Below, one piece after another: positions 18,308-26,917 of a stretch of 64,000 nucleotides of DNA. Each line of letters opens with the position of its first letter. Within the stretch, counting starts at the first letter, position 1. Below the pieces are notes generated by a model. It did no database searches and had not been told where the DNA came from. It was given only the letters and a program-made list of their open reading frames with translations. Origin of the DNA: Paraliobacillus sp. PM-2. GTDB lineage: Bacteria; Bacillota; Bacilli; Bacillales; Amphibacillaceae. The stretch spans positions 1,302,001 to 1,366,000 of the forward strand of contig NZ_CTEI01000001.1 of the NCBI RefSeq assembly GCF_001368815.1. Direction: 5' to 3'. A program made the translations under genes and the position numbers.

Positions 18308-18340
18308 AAAAAAATTGCCCAAACAAGGGGCAATTTTTTT
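18308..18340 (-). terminator. Terminator of the downstream betaine-binding protein gene
   Basis: Stem AAATTGCCC / GGGCAATTT with a T run on the minus strand; it overlaps the stop codon of the gene. It isolates the gene from the FMN lipoprotein. Confidence 0.8.
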
Positions 18341-19244
18341 ATTTATTAGGTTTTAAATCTTCAATTGAATCAATTTCCATATAGGCAGGAACAACTAGTC
18401 CTAATTTAGCACCTTCTAAGTTAGGTCCTAAATCGGTTACTTTACCTTTATACTCTTCATAAAATGAACCATGAGTCTCTGGTAACCATGGTGCAACAGA
18501 TGCATCAGCATCGTTTGTCGCTACTGCCTGAAACATTACGGCTGGATCTACAGGCGTATCTGTCACTTCATACCCAAGGCTTGTCAATACATTCGCAACT
18601 ACAGATGTAGAAGCACGCTCCGTGTCCCAAGGTGTGGATACAAGTTCAATTTCTTGACCATCTACTTTATCGATCCCTTCAGTCCATTCGGCTACTTTAT
18701 CTTCATTTTCTTCAATCCATTGGTCAGCAGCTTCTTTAAAACTCATATCTTTTTCTTGAGTCATTAACATAACAGATTCCATATCTTCTACTTCCCAGTA
18801 AAAACGATCAAGAACTGTATAAGCTTCTGGCATGTCCTCTTCTAATCCTAATCGAGTAATCGTATTAATATTTTCTGCCTTACCAAATGAACCTTCTGGA
18901 TCTTCTAGAAATTTTAAATCATATTTTGCAAACTTCCAATGTGGTGTCCAACCAGTAACAACGATCGGTTCTTCTTTATCAATTGCTTCATCTAATGAAG
19001 TTAACATTGCCGCTGTAGAACTTTCTTCTAATGAATATCCTTCTAAGTTAGAATAATCTTCTAATGCTTTTTCAGTTAATGTAGTTATTCCTGCACCTGG
19101 TTCAATACCGGTAATGGTATAATCTATTGCCTTACCTACTTCTTCTGTTTGTCCTTCGTCATTTTTAGATCCACATGCTGCGATTATGCTAATAACTAAT
19201 ACTACTAATCCAAATAAAATAAAAGGTTTACATTTTTTTAACAC
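18339..19244 (-). CDS. opuAC: Glycine betaine-binding lipoprotein, B. subtilis OpuAC lobe order
   Basis: A lipoprotein of 301 residues (lipobox IAAC, Cys24). The TITGIEPGAG-containing lobe comes first (about 40-190) and the WDTExAST-containing lobe second (about 197-301), the same order as B. subtilis OpuAC as I remember it. Aromatic-cage tryptophans are W99 (TGWTPHW), W206 (PWDTE) and W253 (APWLP). It delivers glycine betaine or related solutes to an OpuAB-type permease. It starts with GTG at 19244 behind AAGGAGG. A terminator lies between it and the upstream copy, so it probably has a separate promoter, but none was clear. Confidence 0.88.
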   Translation of the reverse strand: MLKKCKPFILFGLVVLVISIIAACGSKNDEGQTEEVGKAIDYTITGIEPGAGITTLTEKALEDYSNLEGYSLEESSTAAMLTSLDEAIDKEEPIVVTGWTPHWKFAKYDLKFLEDPEGSFGKAENINTITRLGLEEDMPEAYTVLDRFYWEVEDMESVMLMTQEKDMSFKEAADQWIEENEDKVAEWTEGIDKVDGQEIELVSTPWDTERASTSVVANVLTSLGYEVTDTPVDPAVMFQAVATNDADASVAPWLPETHGSFYEEYKGKVTDLGPNLEGAKLGLVVPAYMEIDSIEDLKPNK

Positions 19245-19328
19245 TGTACATTCCTCCTTATGTTTTATGAATGCGTTTTTATTTTTTATTTTGCATATAA
19301 TGGAAACTTAGATAAAAGAGTTTTTTAT

Positions 19329-19366
19329 AAAAAAGCTACCTTTAGTACTTCTAAAGGTAGCTTTTT
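19329..19366 (-). terminator. Terminator between the two betaine-binding protein genes
   Basis: Arms AAAAAGCTACCTTTAG / CTAAAGGTAGCTTTTT with a 5-nt loop, ending the opuAA-opuAB-opuAC-type transcript. Confidence 0.85.
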
Positions 19367-19391
19367 AGTTAATGGAATAAACATGTTAAAG

Positions 19392-20303
19392 TTATTCTAA
19401 ACCAGCAGTCCATTCATCAACTTTATCTTGGTTGTTTTCGATCCAGTTAGCAGCTGCTTCTTCAGGATCAGTTCCGTTTTGAATTTCAAGCATAACGGAT
19501 TCGATATCCGCTGGTGACCAAGCAAAATTATCTAACACTTGATAAGCTACAGGGCTATCCTCTTCTAAACCTTCACGTACCATTGTTCCAATAATTTCTT
19601 CTTCTCCAAATGAGCCTTCTGGATCTTCTAGATATTTAAGATCATACTTACTGAATTTCCAGTGTGGTGACCAACCAGTAACAACAATTGGTTCTTCATT
19701 TTCAATTGCTTCACCTAATGCAGTTGCCATTGCACCACTAGAAGAAGTTTCAACAGAGAAACTATCTAAACCGTAATCCTCTACAGACTGTTCAGCAGCT
19801 TGAACGACACCTGCACCTGGCTCGATACCAGTAATTGTGCTATCCAATTCACCTGCTACATCTTTAAGATCACCAATCGTTGTAACATCCATATATTGAG
19901 GTACTACTAAGCCGATTTTTGCTCCTTCAAGGTTTGCACCTAAATCCACTAATTGATCCTTATATTCCTCATATAATTTACCGTGTGTTCCTGGTAACCA
20001 AGCAGCTACCATACCATCTGCATCGCCAGTAGCAACAGATTGCCACATAACAGCATTATCTAATGGTGTAACAGATACATCGTATCCTTGTTCTTCAAGA
20101 ACTTGAGCAATAACATTGGTAGAAGCAACCTCAGTATCCCACTCAACATATACAAGCTCAATCTCTTCATTCCCTAAATTTGATGTATCTTCTCCATTAT
20201 TATCATCAGATGATGTATCATCTTCTCCACCACATGCAGCCAATACAAGTGATAGCATAAGTACAAACACTAAACCTAAGTGTTTCCATGTAAATTTAAA
20301 CAT
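19392..20303 (-). CDS. Glycine betaine-binding lipoprotein with swapped lobe order
   Basis: A lipoprotein of 303 residues (lipobox LAAC, Cys24) with an acidic linker. Its lobes come in the opposite order to the neighbouring gene: the WDTExAST lobe first (about 47-150) and the TITGIEPGAG lobe second (about 151-303). The cage tryptophans are W55 (EWDTE), W102 (AAWLP) and W211 (TGWSPHW). It is thus a circular permutant that keeps the ligand site. It is the third gene after opuAA and opuAB, with a stem-loop in the 80-bp gap, and is followed by a strong terminator, so it is the likely operon-encoded partner of this permease. Confidence 0.88.
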   Translation of the reverse strand: MFKFTWKHLGLVFVLMLSLVLAACGGEDDTSSDDNNGEDTSNLGNEEIELVYVEWDTEVASTNVIAQVLEEQGYDVSVTPLDNAVMWQSVATGDADGMVAAWLPGTHGKLYEEYKDQLVDLGANLEGAKIGLVVPQYMDVTTIGDLKDVAGELDSTITGIEPGAGVVQAAEQSVEDYGLDSFSVETSSSGAMATALGEAIENEEPIVVTGWSPHWKFSKYDLKYLEDPEGSFGEEEIIGTMVREGLEEDSPVAYQVLDNFAWSPADIESVMLEIQNGTDPEEAAANWIENNQDKVDEWTAGLE

Positions 20304-20350
20304 ACTAATTAAGTCTCCCCTTTTCTAAATATTTTTGTTTTATTTATGGT

Positions 20351-20371
20351 AAACTTTCCACTTTGGAAAGT
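20351..20371 (-). other. Stem-loop between opuAB and the binding-protein gene
   Basis: Arms AACTTTCC / GGAAAGTT with a 5-nt loop and no T run after it. It could protect the 3' part of the mRNA or cause a higher level of the binding protein than of the transporter subunits; this is inference. Confidence 0.4.
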
Positions 20372-20383
20372 TGCCAACTAATC

Positions 20384-21229
20384 TTAATCTGCTTTACCTT
20401 TATTTAAGTTTTGTGTAAAGCGATCAACAATAATAGCTAAAATAACAATACCAATACCAGCAACAAACCCTGAACCTACTTGAGCACGTTGTAGTGCAGA
20501 TAATACATCTCTTCCAAGTCCAGGTGCACCGATCATTGATGCAATAACAACCATGGACAACGATAACATAACTGTTTGGTTAATTCCAGCCATGATCGTA
20601 CTCTTTGCCATTGGTAATTCTACTTTAAATAGCTTTTGCGTTCCTGTACTACCAAATGCTTCAGAAGCCTCTACTAACTCTTCAGAAACTTGTCTAATAC
20701 CTAAGTTCGTAAATCGAACAGTTGGTGGCGTAGCAAAAATTAATGATGCAAAGATACCTGGTACCATACCGATACTGAAAAATGCTACGGCAGGGATTAA
20801 ATAAACAAATGCGGGCATGGTCTGCATAAAGTCTAAAATTGGTGTAATTATTGTCTCTGCAATTTTACTTTTTGACATTAAAATACCTACTGGCACACCA
20901 ATAATAACAGACAACAAACTAGCAATAAGGACTAATGCAAAAGTACTCATTAATTGTTCCCATAATCCTTGGTTATAAATTAACCATAAACCAACAACTG
21001 AAAACGCTGCTAAGCCAAACTTTTTTCCTGTGATAAAAAATGCAAGAATAGCAACTATAAGAATGACAATAATTGGCGGAATTGCAGCTAATTGTTCAGC
21101 GAAGAACTCCATGAAGTCTCCGAATTGGTTCTTAATTGGATCAAAAATAAATGAAAATGTATCTGTTAACCAATCTGTAAAATCACTAATCCACTTAGAT
21201 AATGGTATTTCTGGTAAAAAATCAAGCAT
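20384..21229 (-). CDS. opuAB: Glycine betaine ABC transporter permease OpuAB
   Basis: A permease of 281 residues with an N-terminal amphipathic part ([19 protein letters not shown]) and about six membrane segments, almost the same length as B. subtilis OpuAB. The EAA-type loop, which contacts the ATPase, is [30 protein letters not shown]. The frame extends 12 codons upstream into opuAA, but the ATG at 21229 has a GAGG box and overlaps the opuAA stop by 8 bp, so translation is coupled. It transports glycine betaine into the cell under osmotic stress. Confidence 0.92.
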   Translation of the reverse strand: MLDFLPEIPLSKWISDFTDWLTDTFSFIFDPIKNQFGDFMEFFAEQLAAIPPIIVILIVAILAFFITGKKFGLAAFSVVGLWLIYNQGLWEQLMSTFALVLIASLLSVIIGVPVGILMSKSKIAETIITPILDFMQTMPAFVYLIPAVAFFSIGMVPGIFASLIFATPPTVRFTNLGIRQVSEELVEASEAFGSTGTQKLFKVELPMAKSTIMAGINQTVMLSLSMVVIASMIGAPGLGRDVLSALQRAQVGSGFVAGIGIVILAIIVDRFTQNLNKGKAD

Positions 21230-22418
21230 CTGCTTCAACCTCACTTTCTCCGGCCAATGCTGCAATTACTGCACCACGAACGATAATTCCTTGTAGCTTA
21301 CTATTTTCTACAACAGCTACTGGTACAGGCGTATCATGAATAATCTCAAATATTTCTTGCATTGGTTTATCTCTGTCAACAGTAGGTACATCTGTTTTTA
21401 AGATTTGATTTAAATCACGAATTTCATTTTTACGTGCCTCAGATGCATCATCCGCTGTTACATACCCTTTTAAGTTACGTTTACCATCAATAACGTAAAT
21501 ACTAGATAAACCTTCTTCGCGCATGCGTTCTAAAGCAACACGTGGACCGTGTTTTTCTATATTTACTGTTTCCGGACGTTTCATAATATGTTCTGCTGTT
21601 AATACCTTTGAACGATCTACGTCTTCTACGAATTTTTCCACATAATCGTTAGCCGGATTAACCAAGATTTCTTCCGGTGTTCCAATCTGCACAATTGAAC
21701 CATCTTTCATTAGTGCAATACGGTCACCAATGCGAAGTGCCTCATCCAAATCGTGTGTTATAAACACAATTGTTTTTTGCATTTTTTCTTGTAAATCCAA
21801 TAGTTCATCTTGCATATCCTTACGTATTAATGGGTCCAACGCAGAAAATGCTTCATCCATTAATAGTACTTCTGGATCGTTAGCTAAAGCACGAGCTAGT
21901 CCAACACGTTGTTGCATCCCACCAGATAGTTGTCCAGGAAATTGATTTATATAGCTTCCTAATCCAACTAGTTCTAATGCTTCTTTCGCTTTTTTACCAC
22001 GATCTTCTTTTTCAACACCTTGTATTTCCAAGCCAAACTCCGCATTTTCCAAAATGGTACGGAATGGGAACAATGCAAAACGTTGGAATACCATACTTAA
22101 TTTTTCTCTGCGCACACGACGAAGGTCATCTTTGTTCATTGTTGCTAAATTTTCTCCACCAACAAATACACTGCCTTCTGTCGGTTCAATCAAACGATTG
22201 ATTAAGCGTACTAAAGTAGATTTACCACTACCGGATAGTCCCATAATAACAAAGACTTCTCCTTCTTCTACTTCAAAAGATGCACGGTTCACACCGACTG
22301 TGTCACCTGTTTGTTTCAATATCTCTTCTTTTTTCATACCTTCATCTAAGAGCCTTAATGATTCTTTTGTATTTTTACCAAATACTTTTGACAGGCCCTC
22401 TACTTTTATTATAGGCAT
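21222..22418 (-). CDS. opuAA: Glycine betaine ABC transporter ATP-binding protein OpuAA
   Basis: An ATPase subunit of 398 residues. Walker A is GLSGSGKST, the signature is LSGGMQQR, Walker B is [13 protein letters not shown] and the switch His is in FITHDLDEA. Two C-terminal CBS domains (from about residue 275) are typical for osmoregulated betaine transporters, where they sense ionic strength or nucleotides. The longer frame from 22457 lacks a ribosome site; the ATG at 22418 has GAGAGGTG. It is the first gene of the opuA operon and divergent from a GbsR-type regulator. Confidence 0.93.
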   Translation of the reverse strand: MPIIKVEGLSKVFGKNTKESLRLLDEGMKKEEILKQTGDTVGVNRASFEVEEGEVFVIMGLSGSGKSTLVRLINRLIEPTEGSVFVGGENLATMNKDDLRRVRREKLSMVFQRFALFPFRTILENAEFGLEIQGVEKEDRGKKAKEALELVGLGSYINQFPGQLSGGMQQRVGLARALANDPEVLLMDEAFSALDPLIRKDMQDELLDLQEKMQKTIVFITHDLDEALRIGDRIALMKDGSIVQIGTPEEILVNPANDYVEKFVEDVDRSKVLTAEHIMKRPETVNIEKHGPRVALERMREEGLSSIYVIDGKRNLKGYVTADDASEARKNEIRDLNQILKTDVPTVDRDKPMQEIFEIIHDTPVPVAVVENSKLQGIIVRGAVIAALAGESEVEADA

Positions 22419-22549
22419 GCTTTTCACCTCTCTAACTTTCTTTATCGACATAAACATTTAACAGTACCCATAATTATCACTTTTCAAACAAATTTTATAT
22501 TCAAGTGGAATCTGATTACTGTTTTTCGCTCATAAATAGCTACTGTAAT

Positions 22550-22579
22550 ACTATACCCTTTTTACTAGTTATAATTCAA
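22550..22579 (-). promoter_or_regulatory. Candidate sigma-A promoter of opuA
   Basis: On the minus strand TTGAAT (22574-22579), an 18-bp spacer and TATAGT (22550-22555). The leader to opuAA would be about 125 nt. A second candidate pair for the divergent regulator is TTCATG (22689-22694) and TATAGT (22713-22718), also with 18 bp, on the plus strand. Confidence 0.5.
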
Positions 22580-22611
22580 ACGATAAATACCATTGATTTT
22601 GCGTATTTTTT

Positions 22612-22633
22612 CCGTACAGTTTAAACTGTACGG
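22612..22633. promoter_or_regulatory. Perfect 22-bp palindrome, candidate GbsR-type operator
   Basis: Arms CCGTACAGTTT / AAACTGTACGG without spacer, in the divergent region between opuAA and the GbsR-type gene. The remaining part of this 340-bp gap holds only the two candidate promoters. Confidence 0.55.
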
Positions 22634-22758
22634 ACTTTATATACTTTTTTCTTCTTTTTCCTCTAATTTGCTTTGTTTTTTATACAGATTCATGATTTTC
22701 TTTCTTCACAATTATAGTGTAACCTTTATTCAGTATCTTATTTATATAGGAGGATAAA

Positions 22759-23241
22759 ATGGCAATAAACACGAAAGAAGCTATTTATCAAACCATTATT
22801 AATGAATTCTCAAAAACCATTGAATTTTTTGATATATCTCCTTCGGAAGCGCGCTTATTTTCCATGTTATATCTTGAAGGCTCACCCATGACATTGGATG
22901 AAATGAGTGAAACACTTGGTAAAAGTAAAACTTCGGTTAGCACTGGAATACGAACATTATTAGATTCAAATCTTGTAAGACGTGTATGGAAAAAGGGTGT
23001 ACGAAAAGATCTATATGCAACAAACAACGATTTATATCGAAAATTCATGCAAGCATATATTAATAAGTGGATGGAACACACAATAAATCAAAATAATACA
23101 CTTATTGATATTGAAAAAAACATTAGACATACAAATATTTCAGTAGAAGAAAAAGAATTATTAAATAAATTATCTACTATTATTGCTTTTCATACCTCCA
23201 TTGAAGAGGCTTTTTCAAAGATAAATCCTAAACAAAATTAA
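22759..23241 (+). CDS. GbsR/MarR-type transcriptional regulator
   Basis: A protein of 160 residues with a winged helix (FDISPSEARLFSMLYLEGSPMTLDEMSETLG, then SKTSVSTGIRTLL as recognition helix and a basic VWKKGVRKDLY wing). This pattern is typical of the GbsR family, which represses betaine uptake or choline-to-betaine synthesis genes in Bacillus (GbsR, OpcR). Its divergent position next to opuA indicates that it controls that operon, perhaps through the palindrome at 22612. It shares the DNA-binding part with the second GbsR-type gene at 26918. A GGAGG box precedes the ATG. Confidence 0.85.
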   Translation: MAINTKEAIYQTIINEFSKTIEFFDISPSEARLFSMLYLEGSPMTLDEMSETLGKSKTSVSTGIRTLLDSNLVRRVWKKGVRKDLYATNNDLYRKFMQAYINKWMEHTINQNNTLIDIEKNIRHTNISVEEKELLNKLSTIIAFHTSIEEAFSKINPKQN

Positions 23242-23255
23242 TTGTAAAGCACCTT

Positions 23256-23292
23256 ACAAACATAGCGGTTTTTGTCCTATGTTTGTTTTTTT
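23256..23292 (+). terminator. Terminator of the GbsR-type gene
   Basis: Arms ACAAACATAG / CTATGTTTGT with an 11-nt loop and a T run. Confidence 0.8.
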
Positions 23293-23389
23293 ATATATTT
23301 TTAAAAAAGCTATTGATTTTTCCTATAAATCATACTATAGTCATTGAAGGATATTTCCCAACATTAGTATGAGTATTAGGGAGGGATCG

Positions 23390-23932
23390 ATGATGAATTG
23401 CTGGAAATCAGTTAATGTGCAGCGTGAAGTTGGCATCAATCGAATCTACATTTTATCATTCTTAATTGGATTTTTATCATTTATTTTCTTGTTTATACCT
23501 TTTTCTATTATTCATCAAACCAGTAATATGAAAGATCATGGTATCTTCCCTCTTATTCTGAGTTTGATCTTATTACCTTTTGTTCATAAATTAGCACATT
23601 TTATACCATTATTATTAACGAATCGGACATTCAAATTAAAATGCCGTATTAATAAACGAAAATTTCCTATTATATCATTGTTATCAACAGTAAAAATGTC
23701 GAAAAGAACGTCCATCATTACACTATTAGCACCAACAATAATTATTACAATGCCATGTTTAATTGCAAGTTACTTGTTCCCAAATTATTTTGCTTATTTT
23801 GTTATTTTCGCATCTGTGAACATTGGATTATCTTCGACTGATTTCTTGTATATGAATCGTTTTTTACGAGCTCCAAGAAAATGTATTGTTGAAAATGATG
23901 GTTCAGGATATGATATCCTTATTGTTAAGTAG
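23390..23932 (+). CDS. DUF3267-like membrane protein
   Basis: A membrane protein of about 180 residues with four or five hydrophobic segments. It has an HKLAHFIPLL segment where zinc metalloprotease-like DUF3267 proteins have HExxH; here the Glu is replaced, so catalysis is unlikely. The C-terminal SSTDFLYMNRFLRAPRKCIVEND part fits the same family as I remember it. A GGGAGGG box precedes two adjacent ATG codons (23390, 23393). B. subtilis has small membrane proteins at the corresponding place between the yhaH region and prsA. The function is unknown. Confidence 0.6.
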   Translation: MMNCWKSVNVQREVGINRIYILSFLIGFLSFIFLFIPFSIIHQTSNMKDHGIFPLILSLILLPFVHKLAHFIPLLLTNRTFKLKCRINKRKFPIISLLSTVKMSKRTSIITLLAPTIIITMPCLIASYLFPNYFAYFVIFASVNIGLSSTDFLYMNRFLRAPRKCIVENDGSGYDILIVK

Positions 23933-24032
23933 AAAGGTATCTTTATCAGATACCTTTCTTTTCTATTATATACACTGTTCAAAAAAAGATTTTTTTGATA
24001 AGGTAGTTAAAGAGGTTAAAGGAGGCATAGGT

Positions 24033-24212
24033 ATGATATTATTTTTTGTTCCCTTTGCATTATTTACATTGTTCATATTTAACTCATTGACATACCGTTT
24101 GTGCGTACAAACTGAGATGTCTCAAGAAAAACAACCAAATGTATTTAGAACAATAAATGTATTAATCACTATTTTGTTACTTTCTTCTTACATTGAGATT
24201 ATTTACACATAA
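24033..24212 (+). CDS. Small membrane protein, 59 residues
   Basis: The open frame begins earlier, but a strong GGAGG box (24021-24025) fixes the start at the ATG at 24033. The product has two hydrophobic helices (ILFFVPFALFTLFIF and INVLITILLLSSYIEII) joined by a short hydrophilic loop. It lies 100 bp after the DUF3267-like gene and is followed by a bidirectional terminator. No family was recognised; its position suggests the same transcription unit as the preceding gene. Confidence 0.6.
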   Translation: MILFFVPFALFTLFIFNSLTYRLCVQTEMSQEKQPNVFRTINVLITILLLSSYIEIIYT

Positions 24213-24235
24213 TAAATATCAAATGTTTGGAATAT

Positions 24236-24272
24236 AAAATGGCCTACTACAAATAGTGTAGTAGGCCATTTT
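24236..24272. terminator. Bidirectional terminator
   Basis: Arms AAAATGGCCTACTAC / GTAGTAGGCCATTTT with a 7-nt loop between two convergent small genes. Confidence 0.85.
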
Positions 24273-24284
24273 ATATTTAACTAT

Positions 24285-24368
24285 TTATACCCATGCAGCA
24301 CCAACAATAATTAATAAAATAAACAACACAACAATTAACGCAAACCCTCCACCATAACTATGGCTCAC
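24285..24368 (-). CDS. YjcZ-type sporulation micropeptide, 27 residues
   Basis: A short gene with GTG start and a GGGGGAGG box. The product begins MSHSYGGGFALIVVLF and continues as a single hydrophobic helix ending in GAAWV. The YGGGFALIVVLFILLII pattern is that of the YjcZ family of small spore-associated membrane peptides. A second member is at 46262. Transcription ends at the shared terminator at 24236. This assignment rests on the family motif only. Confidence 0.75.
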   Translation of the reverse strand: MSHSYGGGFALIVVLFILLIIVGAAWV

Positions 24369-24570
24369 GTATAACACCTCCCCCTTTGATTCCTATTTGC
24401 ATTCTATGCAAGCACAAGTAAATAGGTATAGTACTTCTGCCTAAAAAATATGTAAAAAGTGAGTAATTTATTTAATCGCTATTTTTTTATAACTAAAATG
24501 TGTTATATTATGTCAAGGGCACATTATTTTGCCGTTAAAACAATAGTTTACAGAGTGGGAGTGTAATAGA

Positions 24571-25455
24571 ATGAAAAAATTAGCAATGGCAGCAACTATC
24601 GCAGCAGGAGTAATTACGTTATCGGCTTGTTCATCAAACGATCCAGAAGCAGTGGTTGAAACAAATTCTGGCAACGTAACAAAAGAAGACTTTTATAATG
24701 AATTGAAAGCTGCTAATGGAGAAGCCGTTTTACAACAATTAGTTACACAAACGATCCTAAATGATAAGTATGAAGTAACTGATGAAGAAGTAGACGAGCA
24801 AGTAGAAACGTATAAAAGTCAGTATGGTGATCAATGGGAAACGGTCCTTCAACAAAGTGGCTATGCAGATGAAGATGATTTCCGCGATGACTTAAAAACA
24901 CAACTTTTACAACAAAAAGCTATTGTTGAAGATGTTGAAGTAACTGATGAAGAAATTGAAACACGTTATGAACGTATGCAAACCGAAGTGCGAGCTAGTC
25001 ATATTCTTGTAGGTGATGAAGAAACTGCAAAAGATATTAAATCACAACTAGAAGACGGAGCAGATTTCGCAGAGTTAGCTGAAGAACATTCTACAGATTC
25101 TCAGTCCGCAAAAAATGGTGGTGACTTAGACTACTTTAGTGCTGGGGATATGGTTCCTGAATTTGAAGCAGCAGCTTATGATTTAGAAATTGGTAAAGTT
25201 AGTGAACCAGTTAAAACACAGCATGGTTGGCATATTATTAAAGTAGTAGACAAGCGTGAGACTGAAGAAGAAATGGAACCTTTAGAAGATATTAGAGGTA
25301 AAATCAAAGAAGAAATTGCACTTACAAAAGTAGATAACACAGTAGCCCAAGAAAAAATCTCACAACTTTATGAAGAAGCTAATATTGATGTGAAAATTGA
25401 TGAATTTAAAGATCTTTTTGAATCAAAAGAAAACGAACAGACAACACAACAATAG
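24571..25455 (+). CDS. prsA: Foldase lipoprotein PrsA
   Basis: An extracytoplasmic lipoprotein of 294 residues (lipobox LSACS) with a central parvulin-type peptidyl-prolyl isomerase domain from about residue 137 to 227 (VRASHILVGDEETAK, GGDLDYFSAGDMVPEFE, VKTQHGWHIIKV). The flanking acidic helices form the chaperone part. It assists folding of secreted proteins at the membrane-wall interface. Position and length (B. subtilis PrsA has about 292 residues) agree. A terminator directly follows, so it is a monocistronic gene. Confidence 0.95.
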   Translation: MKKLAMAATIAAGVITLSACSSNDPEAVVETNSGNVTKEDFYNELKAANGEAVLQQLVTQTILNDKYEVTDEEVDEQVETYKSQYGDQWETVLQQSGYADEDDFRDDLKTQLLQQKAIVEDVEVTDEEIETRYERMQTEVRASHILVGDEETAKDIKSQLEDGADFAELAEEHSTDSQSAKNGGDLDYFSAGDMVPEFEAAAYDLEIGKVSEPVKTQHGWHIIKVVDKRETEEEMEPLEDIRGKIKEEIALTKVDNTVAQEKISQLYEEANIDVKIDEFKDLFESKENEQTTQQ

Positions 25456-25465
25456 TTACGTTCAA

Positions 25466-25495
25466 CTACAATGGCATCAGCCATTGTAGTTTTTT
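25466..25495 (+). terminator. Terminator of prsA
   Basis: Arms CTACAATGGC / GCCATTGTAG with a 4-nt loop and six T. Confidence 0.85.
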
Positions 25496-25563
25496 CTATT
25501 CACGTATAACAGATTACGTTACAATAGAAGAAAAGCAATTGAACTTTGAATGGAGTGCATTAT

Positions 25564-26790
25564 ATGGTCAAGCAGGATCATTATTTTTATCAATTTATAC
25601 CGATTACTTATCAACTAAAAGAAGAAGAGAGACAACAAATACTTAAGCAATTCCCTACTCCCTCTTTTCCTGAAGGGAATCACTTCTTCTCCATTCAGGA
25701 TAAGGCGAAAGGTGACCCGGTCAACGAACTATTATTATTAAATGAAAGTGACATTAAATTAACTAAAACAAACAAACAATTTTTAAAAATGACATTTAGT
25801 AATAATACAGGTATGATACATGCGAAGATGTGGGATAACAACGGTAATATTGACGAGGTTCAAAATATGTTGAACAATCACAACGTATTCCATGTTCAAG
25901 GCGTTGTAGATGATTTCAAAGGTAATAAGTCTATAACTGTTAATCAAATAGAGCCAGAAACTAAACAAATAAATCCTTTTTCTCTCTTACCTTATACGAA
26001 TCAACACTTGGAAGAACTTACACTAGAATTGTTTGCCTATATTTATGAACTAGAAGAACCTTACCAATCGATTTGTTTAAAAGCAATGGAAGAGCTTTGG
26101 CAAGACTTTTCTTTAGCACCAGCTGCTAAAGGTTTCCATCATAATTACTTAGGTGGATTGTTAAAACATACGATTGGTTTGATGCGTTTCACCCGTTATA
26201 TCATAAAATTTGAAACTAACCCTATTCAAGCAATCATTAAACTTATTAGCGTTGTAGAAAAAGCCTATAAAAACGAATTATACCAATCTTTTCAAGTTGC
26301 CAGTCCTATAAATTTGGTTTGGAAAGACTCAGTTGATCATTTATATTCCATGCTTCAAGGTATTAAAGAGTTTCAAGAGGATCAGCTTAATTTTGATTTA
26401 TTAATAACAAGTATTCTATTCCATGATTTAGGAAAAATATGTGAATATGATTACATTAGTCGATCAGCTAAAGCTTTTGAACTATTGTACCCAACTGCTG
26501 AACTAACTGATTATAATAAAAGAAATCAAGCAGGGATTGCAATGGATCCGCTTGGAGTAATGATTGGTCACATTCCTTATGGTGTACTGCTACTAAATAA
26601 GATAATTGAAATAAAGCATATTCGTATACCACTTCGTTTGATTCATGAAATGAGTCACTGTATCCTTTGTCATCATGGCTTACCAGAATGGGGAGCTGCC
26701 GTCAGAAAACCACAATCTTTCGAAGGCTATCTTATACATATCGTTGACTATTTAGATAGTAGATATGAAAATACTGAAATTGTAAAATAA
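25564..26790 (+). CDS. yhaM: YhaM-type 3'-5' exoribonuclease, enlarged form
   Basis: A protein of 408 residues with an OB-fold nucleic-acid-binding region (about 60-140) and an HD phosphohydrolase domain: FHHNYLGGLLKHT, LFHDLGKICEYD, GVMIGHI and HCILCHHGLPEWGA. These motifs and the position between prsA and yhaN match YhaM, a 3'-5' exonuclease. B. subtilis YhaM is about 310 residues; this form has about 50 extra N-terminal residues and an insert of about 60 residues between the first two HD motifs. An in-frame TTG at 25546 is open, but GGAG spacing favours the ATG at 25564. Confidence 0.8.
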   Translation: MVKQDHYFYQFIPITYQLKEEERQQILKQFPTPSFPEGNHFFSIQDKAKGDPVNELLLLNESDIKLTKTNKQFLKMTFSNNTGMIHAKMWDNNGNIDEVQNMLNNHNVFHVQGVVDDFKGNKSITVNQIEPETKQINPFSLLPYTNQHLEELTLELFAYIYELEEPYQSICLKAMEELWQDFSLAPAAKGFHHNYLGGLLKHTIGLMRFTRYIIKFETNPIQAIIKLISVVEKAYKNELYQSFQVASPINLVWKDSVDHLYSMLQGIKEFQEDQLNFDLLITSILFHDLGKICEYDYISRSAKAFELLYPTAELTDYNKRNQAGIAMDPLGVMIGHIPYGVLLLNKIIEIKHIRIPLRLIHEMSHCILCHHGLPEWGAAVRKPQSFEGYLIHIVDYLDSRYENTEIVK

Positions 26791-26855
26791 TTAGGTGTAT
26801 TCAGGAGTTATCATTAACCACATTTTTACTCCTGACGTACGACTTTACCTATCAA

Positions 26856-26896
26856 AAAATCCCTCAACGTGCCCAGGCACCGATTTGAGGGATTTA
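26856..26896 (-). terminator. Terminator of the second GbsR-type gene
   Basis: Outer stem AAATCCCTCAA / TTGAGGGATTT with an inner GTGCC/GGCAC hairpin and TTTTTT on the minus strand. A second inverted repeat TCAGGAGT / ACTCCTGA (about 26802-26835) after yhaM lacks a T run. Confidence 0.8.
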
Positions 26897-26917
26897 ATAA
26901 TGCACATTAGATTATAT

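Noticed and set aside
18148-18338. Rex-type operator in the palindrome before the FMN-type lipoprotein
   Set aside because: Rex sites read TTGTGAA-4-TTCACAA; here the order of bases around the centre is TTGTTCA-4-TGAACAA, which does not fit.
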